From Holophaga sp. (GTDB lineage: Bacteria; Acidobacteriota; Holophagae; Holophagales; Holophagaceae): a DNA stretch of 14,272 bases. Positions 1 to 7,419 of the stretch are shown here, one piece after another (the first letter of the stretch is position 1; the number at the start of each line of letters is the position of its first letter). The position numbers and the translations under genes were made by a program. A model generated the notes under the pieces. That model ran no database searches. It was given only the letters and a program-made list of their open reading frames with translations, and was not told the DNA's origin. Location: positions 1 to 14,272 of the forward strand of contig JARLGP010000200.1 of NCBI GenBank assembly GCA_031292735.1, written 5' to 3'.

Positions 1-1
1 C

Positions 2-688
2 GCCTACCCGGTGATCCTCACCGTCACCGACAGCACCGGGGTCTCCGCCAGCGCCACCCGCACCGTCACCGTCACCCCGGCCCCGCGCAACACCCTCACC
101 GCCGCGGTCGCCATCCCGGCGGCCAACGTGACCGTGGCCAGCGGCACCACGGTGGCCTTCGCCGGCACCGGCAAGGACAGCTCCGCCAGCGCCACCCTCA
201 GCTACAGCTGGAGTTTCGGCGACGGCGCCAGCGCCGCCGGCGCCAGCCCCAGCCACGTCTTCAGCAACCCGGGCAGCGCCAGCGCCGCCTACCTGGTGAC
301 CGTCACCATCACCGACAGCACCGGGGTCTCCGCCAGCGCCACCCGCACCGTCACCGTCACCCCGGCCCCGAACCCGCTGACCGCGGTGATCAGCTCGCCG
401 GCCGGCACGATCACCGTGGCCAGCGGCGCCACCGTCCAGCTGATCGGCACCGCCACCGACAGCAACCCGAGCCCGGTGCTGAGCTACGGCTGGACGGCCT
501 CGGTCCCGGTGGCCGCCGCGGTGCGGACCCTGCCCCTGGCCAGCCCCACGACCCTGAATTCGGTGTGCACCGCCACCTTCCGCAACGCCAGCCGCACCGC
601 CTACTCGGTGACCTTCACCTTCACCGTGACCGACAACAAGGGCGCCAAGGCCTCGGCCTCCCGCACCATCATCGTCAACCCCGCTTGA
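2..688 (+). CDS. PKD-repeat exported protein, C-terminal fragment
   Basis: The frame is open from the left edge, so the 5' part is missing and the apparent start at 11 (GTG, a Val in AYPVILTVTDS) is not a real start. About 228 residues are visible. They form the end of one Ig/PKD-like domain, a complete domain (about residues 30-123) with the PKD signature YSWSFGDG followed by SHVF, and a last domain (about 124-228) that keeps the flanking beta-strands but lacks the FGDG motif. Each unit ends in a strand such as TRTVTVTPAP and is about 95 residues long. PKD domains are extracellular beta-sandwich modules used in adhesion or polymer binding. The protein is Ala/Ser/Thr/Val-rich with almost no charged residues, as expected for a surface protein. 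The C-terminus simply ends after the last domain, with no membrane anchor or sorting signal seen. The stop overlaps the 3' end of the convergent MerR gene by 14 bp. The family call is firm; the ligand is unknown. Confidence 0.85.
   Translation, partial: AYPVILTVTDSTGVSASATRTVTVTPAPRNTLTAAVAIPAANVTVASGTTVAFAGTGKDSSASATLSYSWSFGDGASAAGASPSHVFSNPGSASAAYLVTVTITDSTGVSASATRTVTVTPAPNPLTAVISSPAGTITVASGATVQLIGTATDSNPSPVLSYGWTASVPVAAAVRTLPLASPTTLNSVCTATFRNASRTAYSVTFTFTVTDNKGAKASASRTIIVNPA
26..370 (+). repeat. 60-bp perfect direct repeat in PKD units
   Basis: Positions 26-85 and 311-370 are identical over 60 bp (period 285 bp, i.e. 95 codons) and encode the DSTGVSASATRTVTVTPAP strand pair. The 25 bp upstream of each copy match with 4 differences. 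The rest of the unit is more diverged, which suggests a recent duplication or gene conversion of this segment. Confidence 0.9.
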
Positions 689-1124
689 CCTCCGGCAGCG
701 CCGCCGCCTCCTGGGGCGGCGGCTGGAGCGGCGGCTGGAGCTTCACCGGGTCGGCCAGCTGGCCCAGCAGCTTGCGCAGCGCGGCGGCCACCTTGGCCAC
801 ATCCGCCCGGCGCGGGGCGGGGCGGGGCTTCTTCACCGCCTTCCGGCGCGGCGCCGCCACCATGGGGCCCAGGCCCAGGTCCAGGCCCCGGGCCAGCTGG
901 CCAGTGAGCAGCAGCTCCCGGCAGTCCGCCACGGTGAGCCCTTCCTCCAGCCAGTTGCGGATCTTGGCCAGCCGTTCCAGTTCGTCCACGTGGTAGTAGC
1001 GCAGGTTGCCCTTGCTGCGCCGGGCCTGGATCTCCGGGATCACCTGCTCCCAGTAGCGCAGCACCTTGGGTTTCACCCCGAGCCGCTGGGCGGTTTCACC
1101 GATCTTCAGCCAAAGCCGTTCCAT
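675..1124 (-). CDS. MerR-family transcriptional regulator
   Basis: The protein has 149 residues from an ATG at 1124. The N-terminus carries the MerR winged-helix DNA-binding domain: the helix-turn-helix in LKIGETAQRLGVKPKVLRYW (about residues 5-24), then the wing with GNLRYYHVDELERL and a second helix pair through ADCRELL (about 75). The rest is a basic Ala/Arg/Lys/Pro tail (APRRKAVKKPRPAPRR, then a PPLQPPPQ stretch) with no recognisable effector domain or metal-binding cysteines. It therefore resembles small MerR proteins that act without a classical ligand pocket. The frame is open further upstream, but the MerR fold begins right after this ATG. The A of the ATG is also the last base of the upstream regulator's stop (TGATG), so the two are very probably translationally coupled. 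The 3' end overlaps the convergent PKD gene by 14 bp. The target is unknown. Confidence 0.85.
   Translation of the reverse strand: MERLWLKIGETAQRLGVKPKVLRYWEQVIPEIQARRSKGNLRYYHVDELERLAKIRNWLEEGLTVADCRELLLTGQLARGLDLGLGPMVAAPRRKAVKKPRPAPRRADVAKVAAALRKLLGQLADPVKLQPPLQPPPQEAAALPEVKRG
700..723. terminator. GC-rich hairpin just after the PKD stop
   Basis: A perfect 9-bp stem (gccgccgcc at 700-708, ggcggcggc at 715-723, 6-nt loop) lies 11 bp after the PKD stop codon. It could end that transcript, but no T-tract follows. It also lies inside the Pro-rich 3' coding end of the MerR gene, where CCG/CGG codons alone could produce it. Confidence 0.25.
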
Positions 1125-2503
1125 CAGGTTTCTCTCGGCTCGATGCCCAGGGTCCGCAGCCGCTTGTAGAGGTTGGAGCGGTCCAGCCCCAGCCGTTCGG
1201 CCACCCGGGTCATGTTGCCGTTCTGGTGCTTCAGTTCGCGCTGGATGTAGGTGCCCTCGAACCACTCCCGGGCGTCCTTGAGGCTGGGGAACTCCGGGAA
1301 CGAGAACGGATCCGGCTCGCTGAGGTGGCGCACCGCCAGGGGCCCCAGGTCGCGGGTGGTGATCTCGGCGCCCCGGGACAGGATCACCGCACGCTCCATG
1401 AGGTTCATCAGCTCGCGCACGTTGCCCGGCCAGTCGTGGCGCAGCAGGGTCTCCCGGGCGTCGGTGGCGAGCCGCCGGGGCGGCCGTCCGTACTTGCGGG
1501 AGATCAGCTGGATGAACGCCTCGGCCATCGGGATCAGCTCCTCCAGGCGCTCGCGCAGGGGCGGGACGCGCAGGGGCACCACCGCCAGGCGGAAGTACAG
1601 GTCCTCCCGGAACCGCCCGGCCCGGATCTCCTCGGTGAGGTCCTTGTTGGTGGCGGTGATCACCCGCACGTCCACGGCCTCCGCGCCGCCGCCGCCCACC
1701 GGCTCGATCCGGCCCTCCTGCAGGGCCCGCAGCACCTTGGCCTGGGTCTTGAGCGACATGTCGGCCACTTCGTCCAGGAACAGGGTGCCTTCGTGGGCCT
1801 CCTTGAACTTGCCCTTCTGGTCGCGCACCGCCCCGGTGAAGGCGCCCTTCACGTGGCCGAACAGCTCGGATTCGATCAGCTCCTCCGGGATGGCCGCGCA
1901 GTTCACCTCCACGAACGGCGAGCGCGCGCGCGGGCTGTGGTCGTGAATCAGCCGGGCCACCTCCTCCTTGCCGCTGCCGTTCTCGCCCACCAGCAGCACC
2001 CGGCCTTCGGTGGGGGCCACCAGGTCCAGGTCCGACAGCAGGCGCTTCATGGCCGGGCTGTCGGCCATGAAGAACCGGTCCTGGTTCACTTCCTGGTGCA
2101 GCCGGAGGTTCTCCTCCTCCAGGTGGCGCTGCTTGAGGGCGTTGCTCACCACCAGGAGCAGGCGGTCCAGGTCCACCGGCTTTTCCAGGAAATCGAAGGC
2201 GCCCAGCTTGGTGGCCTGCATGGCGGTGTCGATGTTGCCGTGCCCGGAGATCATCACCACCTGGACCTCGGGGCGCAGGGCCTTGGCCTGTTTCAAGGTC
2301 TCCAGTCCGTCGATTCCGGGCAGCCAGACGTCCAGAATGAGCAGATCCACCCCTTCGCCGTCGGAGTTCTGGAGCAGGTCCAGGGCCTGCTCCCCGGATT
2401 CGGCCTTGATCACGCCGTAACCCTCCTCCGACAGGGATTCCGCCAGAGAGCGCCGGATCCCCGGCTCGTCGTCCACGATGAGGATGGTCATGAGAGGTGA
2501 CAT
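1124..2503 (-). CDS. sigma-54-dependent (NtrC-type) response regulator
   Basis: The protein has 459 residues in the standard three-domain order. The receiver domain (about 5-125) has acidic D11/D12, phospho-acceptor D58 in LLILDVWLPG, S86 and K108. The AAA+ sigma-54 interaction domain (about 145-380) has Walker A GENGSGKE at 173-180, the sigma-54 contact loop GAFTGA at 220-225, and Walker B LFLDE at 241-245. The C-terminal Fis-type helix-turn-helix (about 420-455) contains NMTRVAERLGLDRSNLYKRL. The family activates sigma-54 promoters when phosphorylated by a sensor kinase. No histidine kinase is adjacent, so the regulator is an orphan here. The start at 2503 is preferred over an internal ATG at 2491 because a purine-rich AAAGGA lies about 12 nt upstream of it, while none precedes the internal ATG. 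It is coupled to the downstream MerR gene and divergent from tatD. Confidence 0.95.
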   Translation of the reverse strand: MSPLMTILIVDDEPGIRRSLAESLSEEGYGVIKAESGEQALDLLQNSDGEGVDLLILDVWLPGIDGLETLKQAKALRPEVQVVMISGHGNIDTAMQATKLGAFDFLEKPVDLDRLLLVVSNALKQRHLEEENLRLHQEVNQDRFFMADSPAMKRLLSDLDLVAPTEGRVLLVGENGSGKEEVARLIHDHSPRARSPFVEVNCAAIPEELIESELFGHVKGAFTGAVRDQKGKFKEAHEGTLFLDEVADMSLKTQAKVLRALQEGRIEPVGGGGAEAVDVRVITATNKDLTEEIRAGRFREDLYFRLAVVPLRVPPLRERLEELIPMAEAFIQLISRKYGRPPRRLATDARETLLRHDWPGNVRELMNLMERAVILSRGAEITTRDLGPLAVRHLSEPDPFSFPEFPSLKDAREWFEGTYIQRELKHQNGNMTRVAERLGLDRSNLYKRLRTLGIEPRET

Positions 2504-2557
2504 CTATGGAGCCTATCCTTTCAAGGCTTCCTTATACTACCTAATGGAGCGTAGAAA
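2504..2557. promoter_or_regulatory. divergent promoter region between regulator and tatD
   Basis: This 54-bp spacer must hold the start signals of two divergent genes unless they are read from farther away. It is AT-richer than its surroundings. On the plus strand TATACT (2533-2538) resembles a -10 box, but no clear -35 lies 16-18 bp upstream. On the minus strand the same bases read TATAAG, also -10-like. GGAG at 2546-2549 is a well-placed ribosome-binding site 8 nt before the tatD ATG. No sigma-54 (GG-N10-GC) site is visible. Confidence 0.35.
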
Positions 2558-3337
2558 ATGCTTGTGGATTCCCACTGCCACCTGATTGGCAGCTATCCGG
2601 CCGAGGACGGCCCCGAAGCGGTGCTGGCGCGGGCGCGCCAGGCCGGGGTGGACGGCTTCATCGCCGTGGCCACTGATCTGGTGGACGCCCCGCTGGTGCT
2701 GGATCTGGCCGCCCGTCACCGCGATGTGCAGGCCGCCCTGGGACTGCACCCGCACGAGGCCGCCAGCTGGGACGCCGGCACCGGCGCGCGGCTGGAAACC
2801 CTGCTGCGCGATCCCAACGTGCGCTTCGTGGGCGAAACCGGCCTGGACTGGCACTACGACCTGAGTCCCCGGGACGTGCAGGAAACGGTGTTCCGGGAGC
2901 ACATCCGCATCGCCCGGCGCCTGGCCAAGCCGGTGACCGTGCACACCCGGGAAGCGCCCCTGGAGACCCTGCGGATCCTCCGGGAGGAGGGCGCGGACCA
3001 GGTGGGCGGCATCATCCACTGCTTTTCCGAGGACCGGGCGTTCGCCCGGGAGGCCCTGGACCTGGGCTTCTACCTGAGTTTTTCCGGGATCGTCACCTTC
3101 CGCAACGCGGACCCGATCCGGGAGGTGGCCGCCTGGGCCCCGGAGGACCGGATCCTGGTGGAGACCGATTCCCCCTTCCTGGCCCCGGTGCCGTTCCGGG
3201 GCAAGCCCAACGAGCCGGCCTTCGTCACCCACGTGGCGGCCCAGGTGGCCCGGCTGCGGAACCTGGCCCCGGAACGGCTGGCCGAAATCACCACCTGGAA
3301 CCTGGAGGCCCTGTGCGGCTGGTCACCCTCATCCTGA
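2558..3337 (+). CDS. tatD: TatD family metal-dependent DNase/hydrolase
   Basis: The protein has 259 residues, the normal length for the family. All expected metal ligands of the TIM-barrel amidohydrolase-type site are visible: HxH in VDSHCHL (H6, H8), E93 in GETGLDWHYD, H129 in VTVHTRE, H154 in IHCFS, and D204 in VETDSPFLAP followed by FRGKPNEP. TatD-type proteins are cytoplasmic divalent-metal nucleases (3'-5' exonuclease activity on DNA, linked to repair and DNA turnover in E. coli and yeast); some paralogues act on other phosphoesters. The ATG at 2558 is preceded by GGAG with an 8-nt spacer. The last 25 bp overlap the start of the next gene. The family call is secure, but tatD is used here as a family name: TatD, YcfH and YjjV subgroups cannot be separated by eye. 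Confidence 0.93.
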   Translation: MLVDSHCHLIGSYPAEDGPEAVLARARQAGVDGFIAVATDLVDAPLVLDLAARHRDVQAALGLHPHEAASWDAGTGARLETLLRDPNVRFVGETGLDWHYDLSPRDVQETVFREHIRIARRLAKPVTVHTREAPLETLRILREEGADQVGGIIHCFSEDRAFAREALDLGFYLSFSGIVTFRNADPIREVAAWAPEDRILVETDSPFLAPVPFRGKPNEPAFVTHVAAQVARLRNLAPERLAEITTWNLEALCGWSPSS

Positions 3338-3978
3338 CCGGCGCGCTGGCGCTGAACGCCCAGACCCTCCCGTGGCGGAACATGGCGGCCATGCCCTGGC
3401 AGATGGAGGCGACCGGTCCGCTTCCCGCCCCGTGCACCGCCATGCCCACCCAGTCCTTCTTCTCCCTGTGGGTGCAGGTGGTGCAGGACGGCAAGGTGGT
3501 GATCACCGACGACAAGGGCCTGGTCCGGATGAAGCTGGGGCTACCCGGGCGGCCCGTGCGGGCGTGGCGGGACTGGGGCACCCCGGTGCTCGACCTGGCC
3601 AAGCCCATGCCGTTCTCCATCCGTTCGCCCCTGCAGCGCGGGATCGGCGGCATGCCGGTGGGCGCCCCGGACTTCCGCCCGGCCCTGGAAGGCCTTCTCT
3701 GGATCGTGGACGACGACGAGAACGTGCTCACCGTGATCCACCCGGCCACCTCCCAGGTGGTCTACCTGCCCCTTCCGGGCGGCCAGGACCTCACCCTGGT
3801 CTTCCACCCGGACCGGCTGGAGGTGCGGGAAACGGCGGTCCTGGAGGACGACGTCCAGGCCCGGGTCAGCTGGTCGCTGCACTGGCTGGGCCTGCTTCCG
3901 CAGTTCATCCAGCTGGGCAAGGACAGCAGCGCCGACAAGCCCAAGGGCACGGCCATGCTCCCCTTCCCCAAGGATTAG
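3313..3978 (+). CDS. secreted protein of unknown function
   Basis: I do not recognise this 221-residue protein. It starts at a GTG inside the tatD 3' end (25-bp overlap), preceded by GGAGG 4 nt upstream, so translation is probably coupled to tatD. The N-terminus MRLVTLILTGALALNAQ looks like a short Sec signal peptide, with likely cleavage after Ala-Gln or nearby. The mature part has no further membrane segment or cysteine pattern. It has beta-rich stretches such as SQVVYLPLPGGQDLTLVF, a VDDDENVLTV segment, and a Lys-containing tail ending PFPKD. The coding bias (G/C third positions) matches the neighbours, so the frame is probably real. The tatD overlap is more likely compactness than shared function. 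It may be a lineage-specific periplasmic protein. Confidence 0.75.
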   Translation: MRLVTLILTGALALNAQTLPWRNMAAMPWQMEATGPLPAPCTAMPTQSFFSLWVQVVQDGKVVITDDKGLVRMKLGLPGRPVRAWRDWGTPVLDLAKPMPFSIRSPLQRGIGGMPVGAPDFRPALEGLLWIVDDDENVLTVIHPATSQVVYLPLPGGQDLTLVFHPDRLEVRETAVLEDDVQARVSWSLHWLGLLPQFIQLGKDSSADKPKGTAMLPFPKD

Positions 3979-4133
3979 AGGGTCTATACCAAAATGCTCA
4001 AGTTATCTTTGCGCAACGGCTTAGGCCGTCAACCCGCGCGCCGATCCGGGGTCCAATGGCCAAGGGCTTCGGCTGGATCATCCCCGGCCGCGGCACCCGG
4101 GGGCCCATCCCTCGCGGCCGTCCCTGCCGACCC

Positions 4134-4140
4134 AGGAGGG
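4134..4140 (+). promoter_or_regulatory. strong RBS fixing the FecR gene start
   Basis: AGGAGGG lies 6 nt before the ATG at 4147. The frame stays open upstream to an ATG at 3994, but that segment reads as low-complexity Arg/Pro/Ala without family similarity. The ATG at 4147 is followed directly by a signal peptide. The RBS therefore decides for 4147. Confidence 0.8.
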
Positions 4141-4146
4141 CTCACC

Positions 4147-5784
4147 ATGACCCCGTTCCGCTCCCTAGCCTTCCCCGCCGCCCTCCTCTTCCTGGCCCCC
4201 GGCCTGGGAGCCCAGGCCCCCGCCGCCATCCCCGACCAGGGGGAGAGCCCCGAGCGCTATGCCGAGCTGAAGGCGCTGGACGGAGCCGGGATCATCCACA
4301 AGGGCGAGACCGACGAGGAGCTGGCCCTGGGGGTGCCGGTGGCCGAAGGCGACACCCTGGACGCCCAGGGGCGCGGCATCCTGCAACTGGGCGACGGCAG
4401 CCGGATCGCCTTCGACCGGGGCAGCAGGTTCCAGGTGGCCGAGCTGTTCGCCGACGCCCAGGGGGTGCGCCAGGTGCTGCTGAAGCTGGAGTACGGCCGG
4501 CTCCGGGTGCGCATGGGCGCCCGCAGCGGGGCCCAGATCCGGGTGGACACCCCGGCCGGCGCCGGCACCCTGGAGAACCGGGCCGACGCCACCTTCCAGG
4601 CCGCCGGCGACCGCTCCCTGGCGCACTGGGTGACCGAGGGCCGCACCAGCTTCGCCAACCGCGGCGGGCGCACCACGGTGCGGGCCGGGGAGCAGCTGGC
4701 GGTGAGCGACGGCCAGGACAGCCCGGACCGGGTCACCGAGTTCAACACCTTCGACCAGGACGAGTTCGACGCCTGGTGCAATCCGCTCCTGAACGTGCCC
4801 AGGAGCCCCAGCGCCGCCCGGGTGCCGCCGGAGATCCGCTACTACGCCGACGACCTGGACGGCCACGGCGACTGGGTGTACGTGCCCGATTGCGGCACCT
4901 GGTGCTGGTGCCCCGCCGGGGTGGCCGACGATTGGCGGCCTTACTGGGACGGCCGCTGGGCCTGCTATCCGGGCGGCATGACCTGGATCAGCGCCGAGCC
5001 ATGGGGCTTCGTCACCTGCCACTTCGGCCGCTGGGGCTGGGGCGCCGGCCTGGGCTGGTACTGGATCCCGGGGGTCTACTACAGTCCGGCCTGGGTGGCC
5101 TGGGGCTGCACCGACCTGTACTTCGGCTGGGCCCCCCTGGGCTTCTACAACCAGCCCGCGCTGTGGGGCTTCGGCCCCTGGCGCGGCGGCCATGCCTGGA
5201 ACCTGGTGAACAGGAACTTCATCAACGGCCGCAACCTCCGTTCCCGGACCTTCGTCAGCGCCCCGTTGCTGGCCGCCTTCAACCGGCCCGGGGTGGCCTA
5301 CCAGGGCCGGATGCTGGTCACCCCGACCGAGTTCCGTACTCCGGCCCAGATCCAGCGGGTGGCCCAGCAGCCCGGCCTGCTGCAGGAACGCACCGCGGCC
5401 TACGCCCGGGCCACCCAGGCCGCCACCGGCCGCACCCTCGTGCCGGCCCAGGCCGGCGGCGGGCGCTTCGAGGCGGCGCGGCCGGAGATCCGCCGATCGG
5501 TGCTGCGCGAGCCCAGCGCCAGCCAGGAACCCGGCTCCAGGACCGCCTCCGGCGAGCGCCCGCGGCGGGGCGAAAGCACCGCGCCCAGGCAGGAAGGCCG
5601 CACCGCGCCCGCGGTCCGCGGCGCACCCCAGCCTTCCCGTCCCGGCCCCGCCCGCACCTACCAGGGCGCTCCGGAGCTGGAGGTCCGCCCTGGGCGCGGA
5701 GCGGGCGAAGCCATCCGATCGCCCCGGGAAGAAGCCCGGCCGGGGGGCGGGATGGGCCGGGGTGGTGAACCGCGGCCGCACTGA
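4147..5784 (+). CDS. FecR-domain, DUF6600-like Trp-rich secreted protein
   Basis: The protein has 545 residues. It begins with a signal peptide (MTPFRSLAFPAALLFLAPGLGAQA, about 1-23). A FecR-like domain covers about 68-187: GDTLDAQGRGILQLGDGSRIAF, then IRVDTPAG, then a TTVRAGEQLAV strand. A linker with EFDAWC leads to a Trp-rich core (about 241-350) in the DUF6600 pattern: GDWVYVP, WRPYWDGRW, GMTWISAEPWGF, HFGRWGW, GWYWIPGVYYSPAWVAW. It has about 18 Trp in about 110 residues. From about 395 the sequence is Pro/Arg/Ala/Gly-rich and probably disordered. FecR domains in such proteins usually sit in the periplasm or cell surface rather than in iron-citrate signalling; no anti-sigma membrane segment or sigma factor is present here. 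Unusual: seven Cys (211, 249, 253, 255, 273, 291, 321) lie in or near the Trp core. The biochemical role is unknown. It is separated from the next gene by 66 bp and probably co-transcribed with it. Confidence 0.88.
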   Translation: MTPFRSLAFPAALLFLAPGLGAQAPAAIPDQGESPERYAELKALDGAGIIHKGETDEELALGVPVAEGDTLDAQGRGILQLGDGSRIAFDRGSRFQVAELFADAQGVRQVLLKLEYGRLRVRMGARSGAQIRVDTPAGAGTLENRADATFQAAGDRSLAHWVTEGRTSFANRGGRTTVRAGEQLAVSDGQDSPDRVTEFNTFDQDEFDAWCNPLLNVPRSPSAARVPPEIRYYADDLDGHGDWVYVPDCGTWCWCPAGVADDWRPYWDGRWACYPGGMTWISAEPWGFVTCHFGRWGWGAGLGWYWIPGVYYSPAWVAWGCTDLYFGWAPLGFYNQPALWGFGPWRGGHAWNLVNRNFINGRNLRSRTFVSAPLLAAFNRPGVAYQGRMLVTPTEFRTPAQIQRVAQQPGLLQERTAAYARATQAATGRTLVPAQAGGGRFEAARPEIRRSVLREPSASQEPGSRTASGERPRRGESTAPRQEGRTAPAVRGAPQPSRPGPARTYQGAPELEVRPGRGAGEAIRSPREEARPGGGMGRGGEPRPH

Positions 5785-5809
5785 CGCTTTCCCGAGGGCG
5801 GCTTCCAAG

Positions 5810-5841
5810 CCAGGATGTTCGCTCCGTTCGCCCCATCCTGG
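5810..5841 (+). promoter_or_regulatory. hairpin reaching the DUF1800 ribosome-binding site
   Basis: ccaggatg (5810-5817) pairs perfectly with catcctgg (5834-5841) around a 16-nt loop. The last two G of the 3' arm are the first two bases of the GGAGG ribosome-binding site (5840-5844) of the DUF1800 gene. The hairpin could lower translation of that gene or be a chance pairing. Confidence 0.35.
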
Positions 5842-5850
5842 AGGTGGTCC

Positions 5851-7404
5851 ATGACTGATCCGAGCGATTCGCGGCAAGCCGGGCGGAAGCAGCGCAGGCG
5901 TCTGGGGCCATGGCTGGGGGCGCTGCTCGCCCTGGGCTGCATCCTGGGCCGGGCGGCGGAGCCGCCCCTGTCCGGCCCCGAGGTGCGCTGGTTGAACCGG
6001 ATCACCTACGGCATCGATGCCCGGACCGTGGCGCGCTATCAGGCCCTGGGGCGCAAGCGATTCCTGGACGAGCAGTTGCGCGGCAGGCAAGCCGAGGATG
6101 CCGGCCTTGCGGCGGAGCTGCGGGCCATGACCATCGCCCGGATCCCCCCCGAGCAGTTGCTTCAGGAGGCCGATGCCGAAGGGAAGCGGATCCAGGGTCT
6201 GGGCACCGAGGAGGCCAGGCAGCAGGCCCGCCAGGCCCAGAACCAGATGGCGAACCAGCTGGTGGCGGAGGCGGCCCGGCGGCACCTGCTGCGGGCGCTG
6301 GAATCCCCCAACCAGCTGCGGGAGCAGATGGTCTGGTTCTGGTTGAACCATTTCAGCGTTTTCCAGGGCAAGGGCAACCTCCGGTGGCTGCTGGCGGATT
6401 ACGAGGAGCAGGCCATCCGGCCCCAGGCCCTGGGCCGCTTCCGGGACCTGCTGCTGGCCACCATGACCCACCCGGCCATGCTGGTATACCTGGACAATGC
6501 CCAGAGTTCCGCCGGCCGGATCAACGAGAACTACGCAAGGGAACTGCTCGAACTGCACACCCTGGGCGTGAATGGCGGCTACAGCCAGCAGGACATCCAG
6601 GAACTGGCGCGGGTGCTCACGGGGCTGGGGGTCCATGCCGGGCCCGACCTCCCGAAGCTGAAGCCGGAATGGCGCCCGCTCTACCTGCGCCGGGGGGCCT
6701 TCGAATTCAACCCCGGCCGGCATGATTTCGGGGAGAAGACCGTCCTGGGCCAGCGGATCCCAGGTGAGGGCTTCCCGGAAGTGGAGCGGATCGCCGATCT
6801 GCTGGCGGCCCACCCGGCCACCGCCCGCCAGGTCAGCCGGGAACTGGCGGCCTACTGGCTCGGGGAGGAACCTTCCGGCCCCCTGGTGGAACGGGTGGCC
6901 CGGGTGTTCCTGAAAACCGGCGGCGACATCCCCGAGGTCCTGAGGGTGGTGCTCGAGTCCAGGGAGTTCAGCGCCAGCCTGGGCAAGACCTTCAAGGATC
7001 CCATGCACTACGTGGTGTTCGCCCTGCGGCTGGCCTACGACGGCAAGCGCCCGGTGAACATGAAGCCGGTGATCAACTGGCTGAGCCAGCTGGGCGAGCC
7101 CCTGTACGGGCGGGTCACCCCGGATGGCTACCCCCTGGCCCCGTCGGCCTGGTCCAGCTCCGGCCAGCTGGTGAAACGCTTCGAGATCGCCCGGGCGATC
7201 GGGAGCGGGAACGCCGGCCTGTTCGACGGCGATGATGGCCGGCCCGCCGTCACCACCGGATTCCCCCAGCTGGCCAGCCGCTTGTATTTCGAAGCCATCG
7301 AACCCGCCCTGTCCCTGACCACCCGCCAGGGCCTGAGCCAGGCCGGATCCCAGCAGGAGTGGAACACCTTCCTGCTGGCTTCACCCGATCTCATGATGCA
7401 CTGA
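5851..7404 (+). CDS. DUF1800 family protein, exported
   Basis: The protein has 517 residues from an ATG at 5851, which follows GGAGG with a 6-nt spacer. An upstream in-frame ATG at 5815 has no such site. The N-terminus has a long basic region (RKQRRR) then a hydrophobic core (WLGALLALGCILG) and a likely cut near RAA/EP. The family hallmarks are clear: a WFWLNHFSVF segment (about 162-171), HPAMLVYLDN, then NENYARELLELHTLGV (225-240) with GGYSQQDIQELARVLTGL, and FEFNPGRHDFGEKTVLG. The length is typical. DUF1800 proteins are nearly always encoded beside DUF1501 proteins, as here, and their activity is not established. The gene runs into DUF1501 after 15 bp with its own RBS, so the two form an operon. 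The call to family is secure; any function such as envelope assembly or polymer processing is inference. Confidence 0.93.
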   Translation: MTDPSDSRQAGRKQRRRLGPWLGALLALGCILGRAAEPPLSGPEVRWLNRITYGIDARTVARYQALGRKRFLDEQLRGRQAEDAGLAAELRAMTIARIPPEQLLQEADAEGKRIQGLGTEEARQQARQAQNQMANQLVAEAARRHLLRALESPNQLREQMVWFWLNHFSVFQGKGNLRWLLADYEEQAIRPQALGRFRDLLLATMTHPAMLVYLDNAQSSAGRINENYARELLELHTLGVNGGYSQQDIQELARVLTGLGVHAGPDLPKLKPEWRPLYLRRGAFEFNPGRHDFGEKTVLGQRIPGEGFPEVERIADLLAAHPATARQVSRELAAYWLGEEPSGPLVERVARVFLKTGGDIPEVLRVVLESREFSASLGKTFKDPMHYVVFALRLAYDGKRPVNMKPVINWLSQLGEPLYGRVTPDGYPLAPSAWSSSGQLVKRFEIARAIGSGNAGLFDGDDGRPAVTTGFPQLASRLYFEAIEPALSLTTRQGLSQAGSQQEWNTFLLASPDLMMH

Positions 7405-7419
7405 AGGCCGGAGGCCGAA

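Noticed and set aside
1..688. Repeats at the left edge as a CRISPR or mobile-element end
   Set aside because: The repeats are in-frame coding units of PKD domains with a 95-codon period; there are no spacers, inverted ends or transposase.
4016..4029. Hairpin acggc-ttag-gccgt after the unknown secreted protein
   Set aside because: A 5-bp stem with no T-tract is too weak to call a terminator.
3994..4146. N-terminal extension of the FecR protein from an ATG at 3994
   Set aside because: The extension has no recognisable sequence, and the ATG at 4147 has a strong RBS and is followed by a signal peptide.
4165..7008. A 947-codon open frame on the minus strand
   Set aside because: It is antisense to the FecR and DUF1800 genes, crosses their intergenic gap, and reads as Gly/Pro/Gln/His-rich low complexity without domains. 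Long antisense frames are expected at this GC content.
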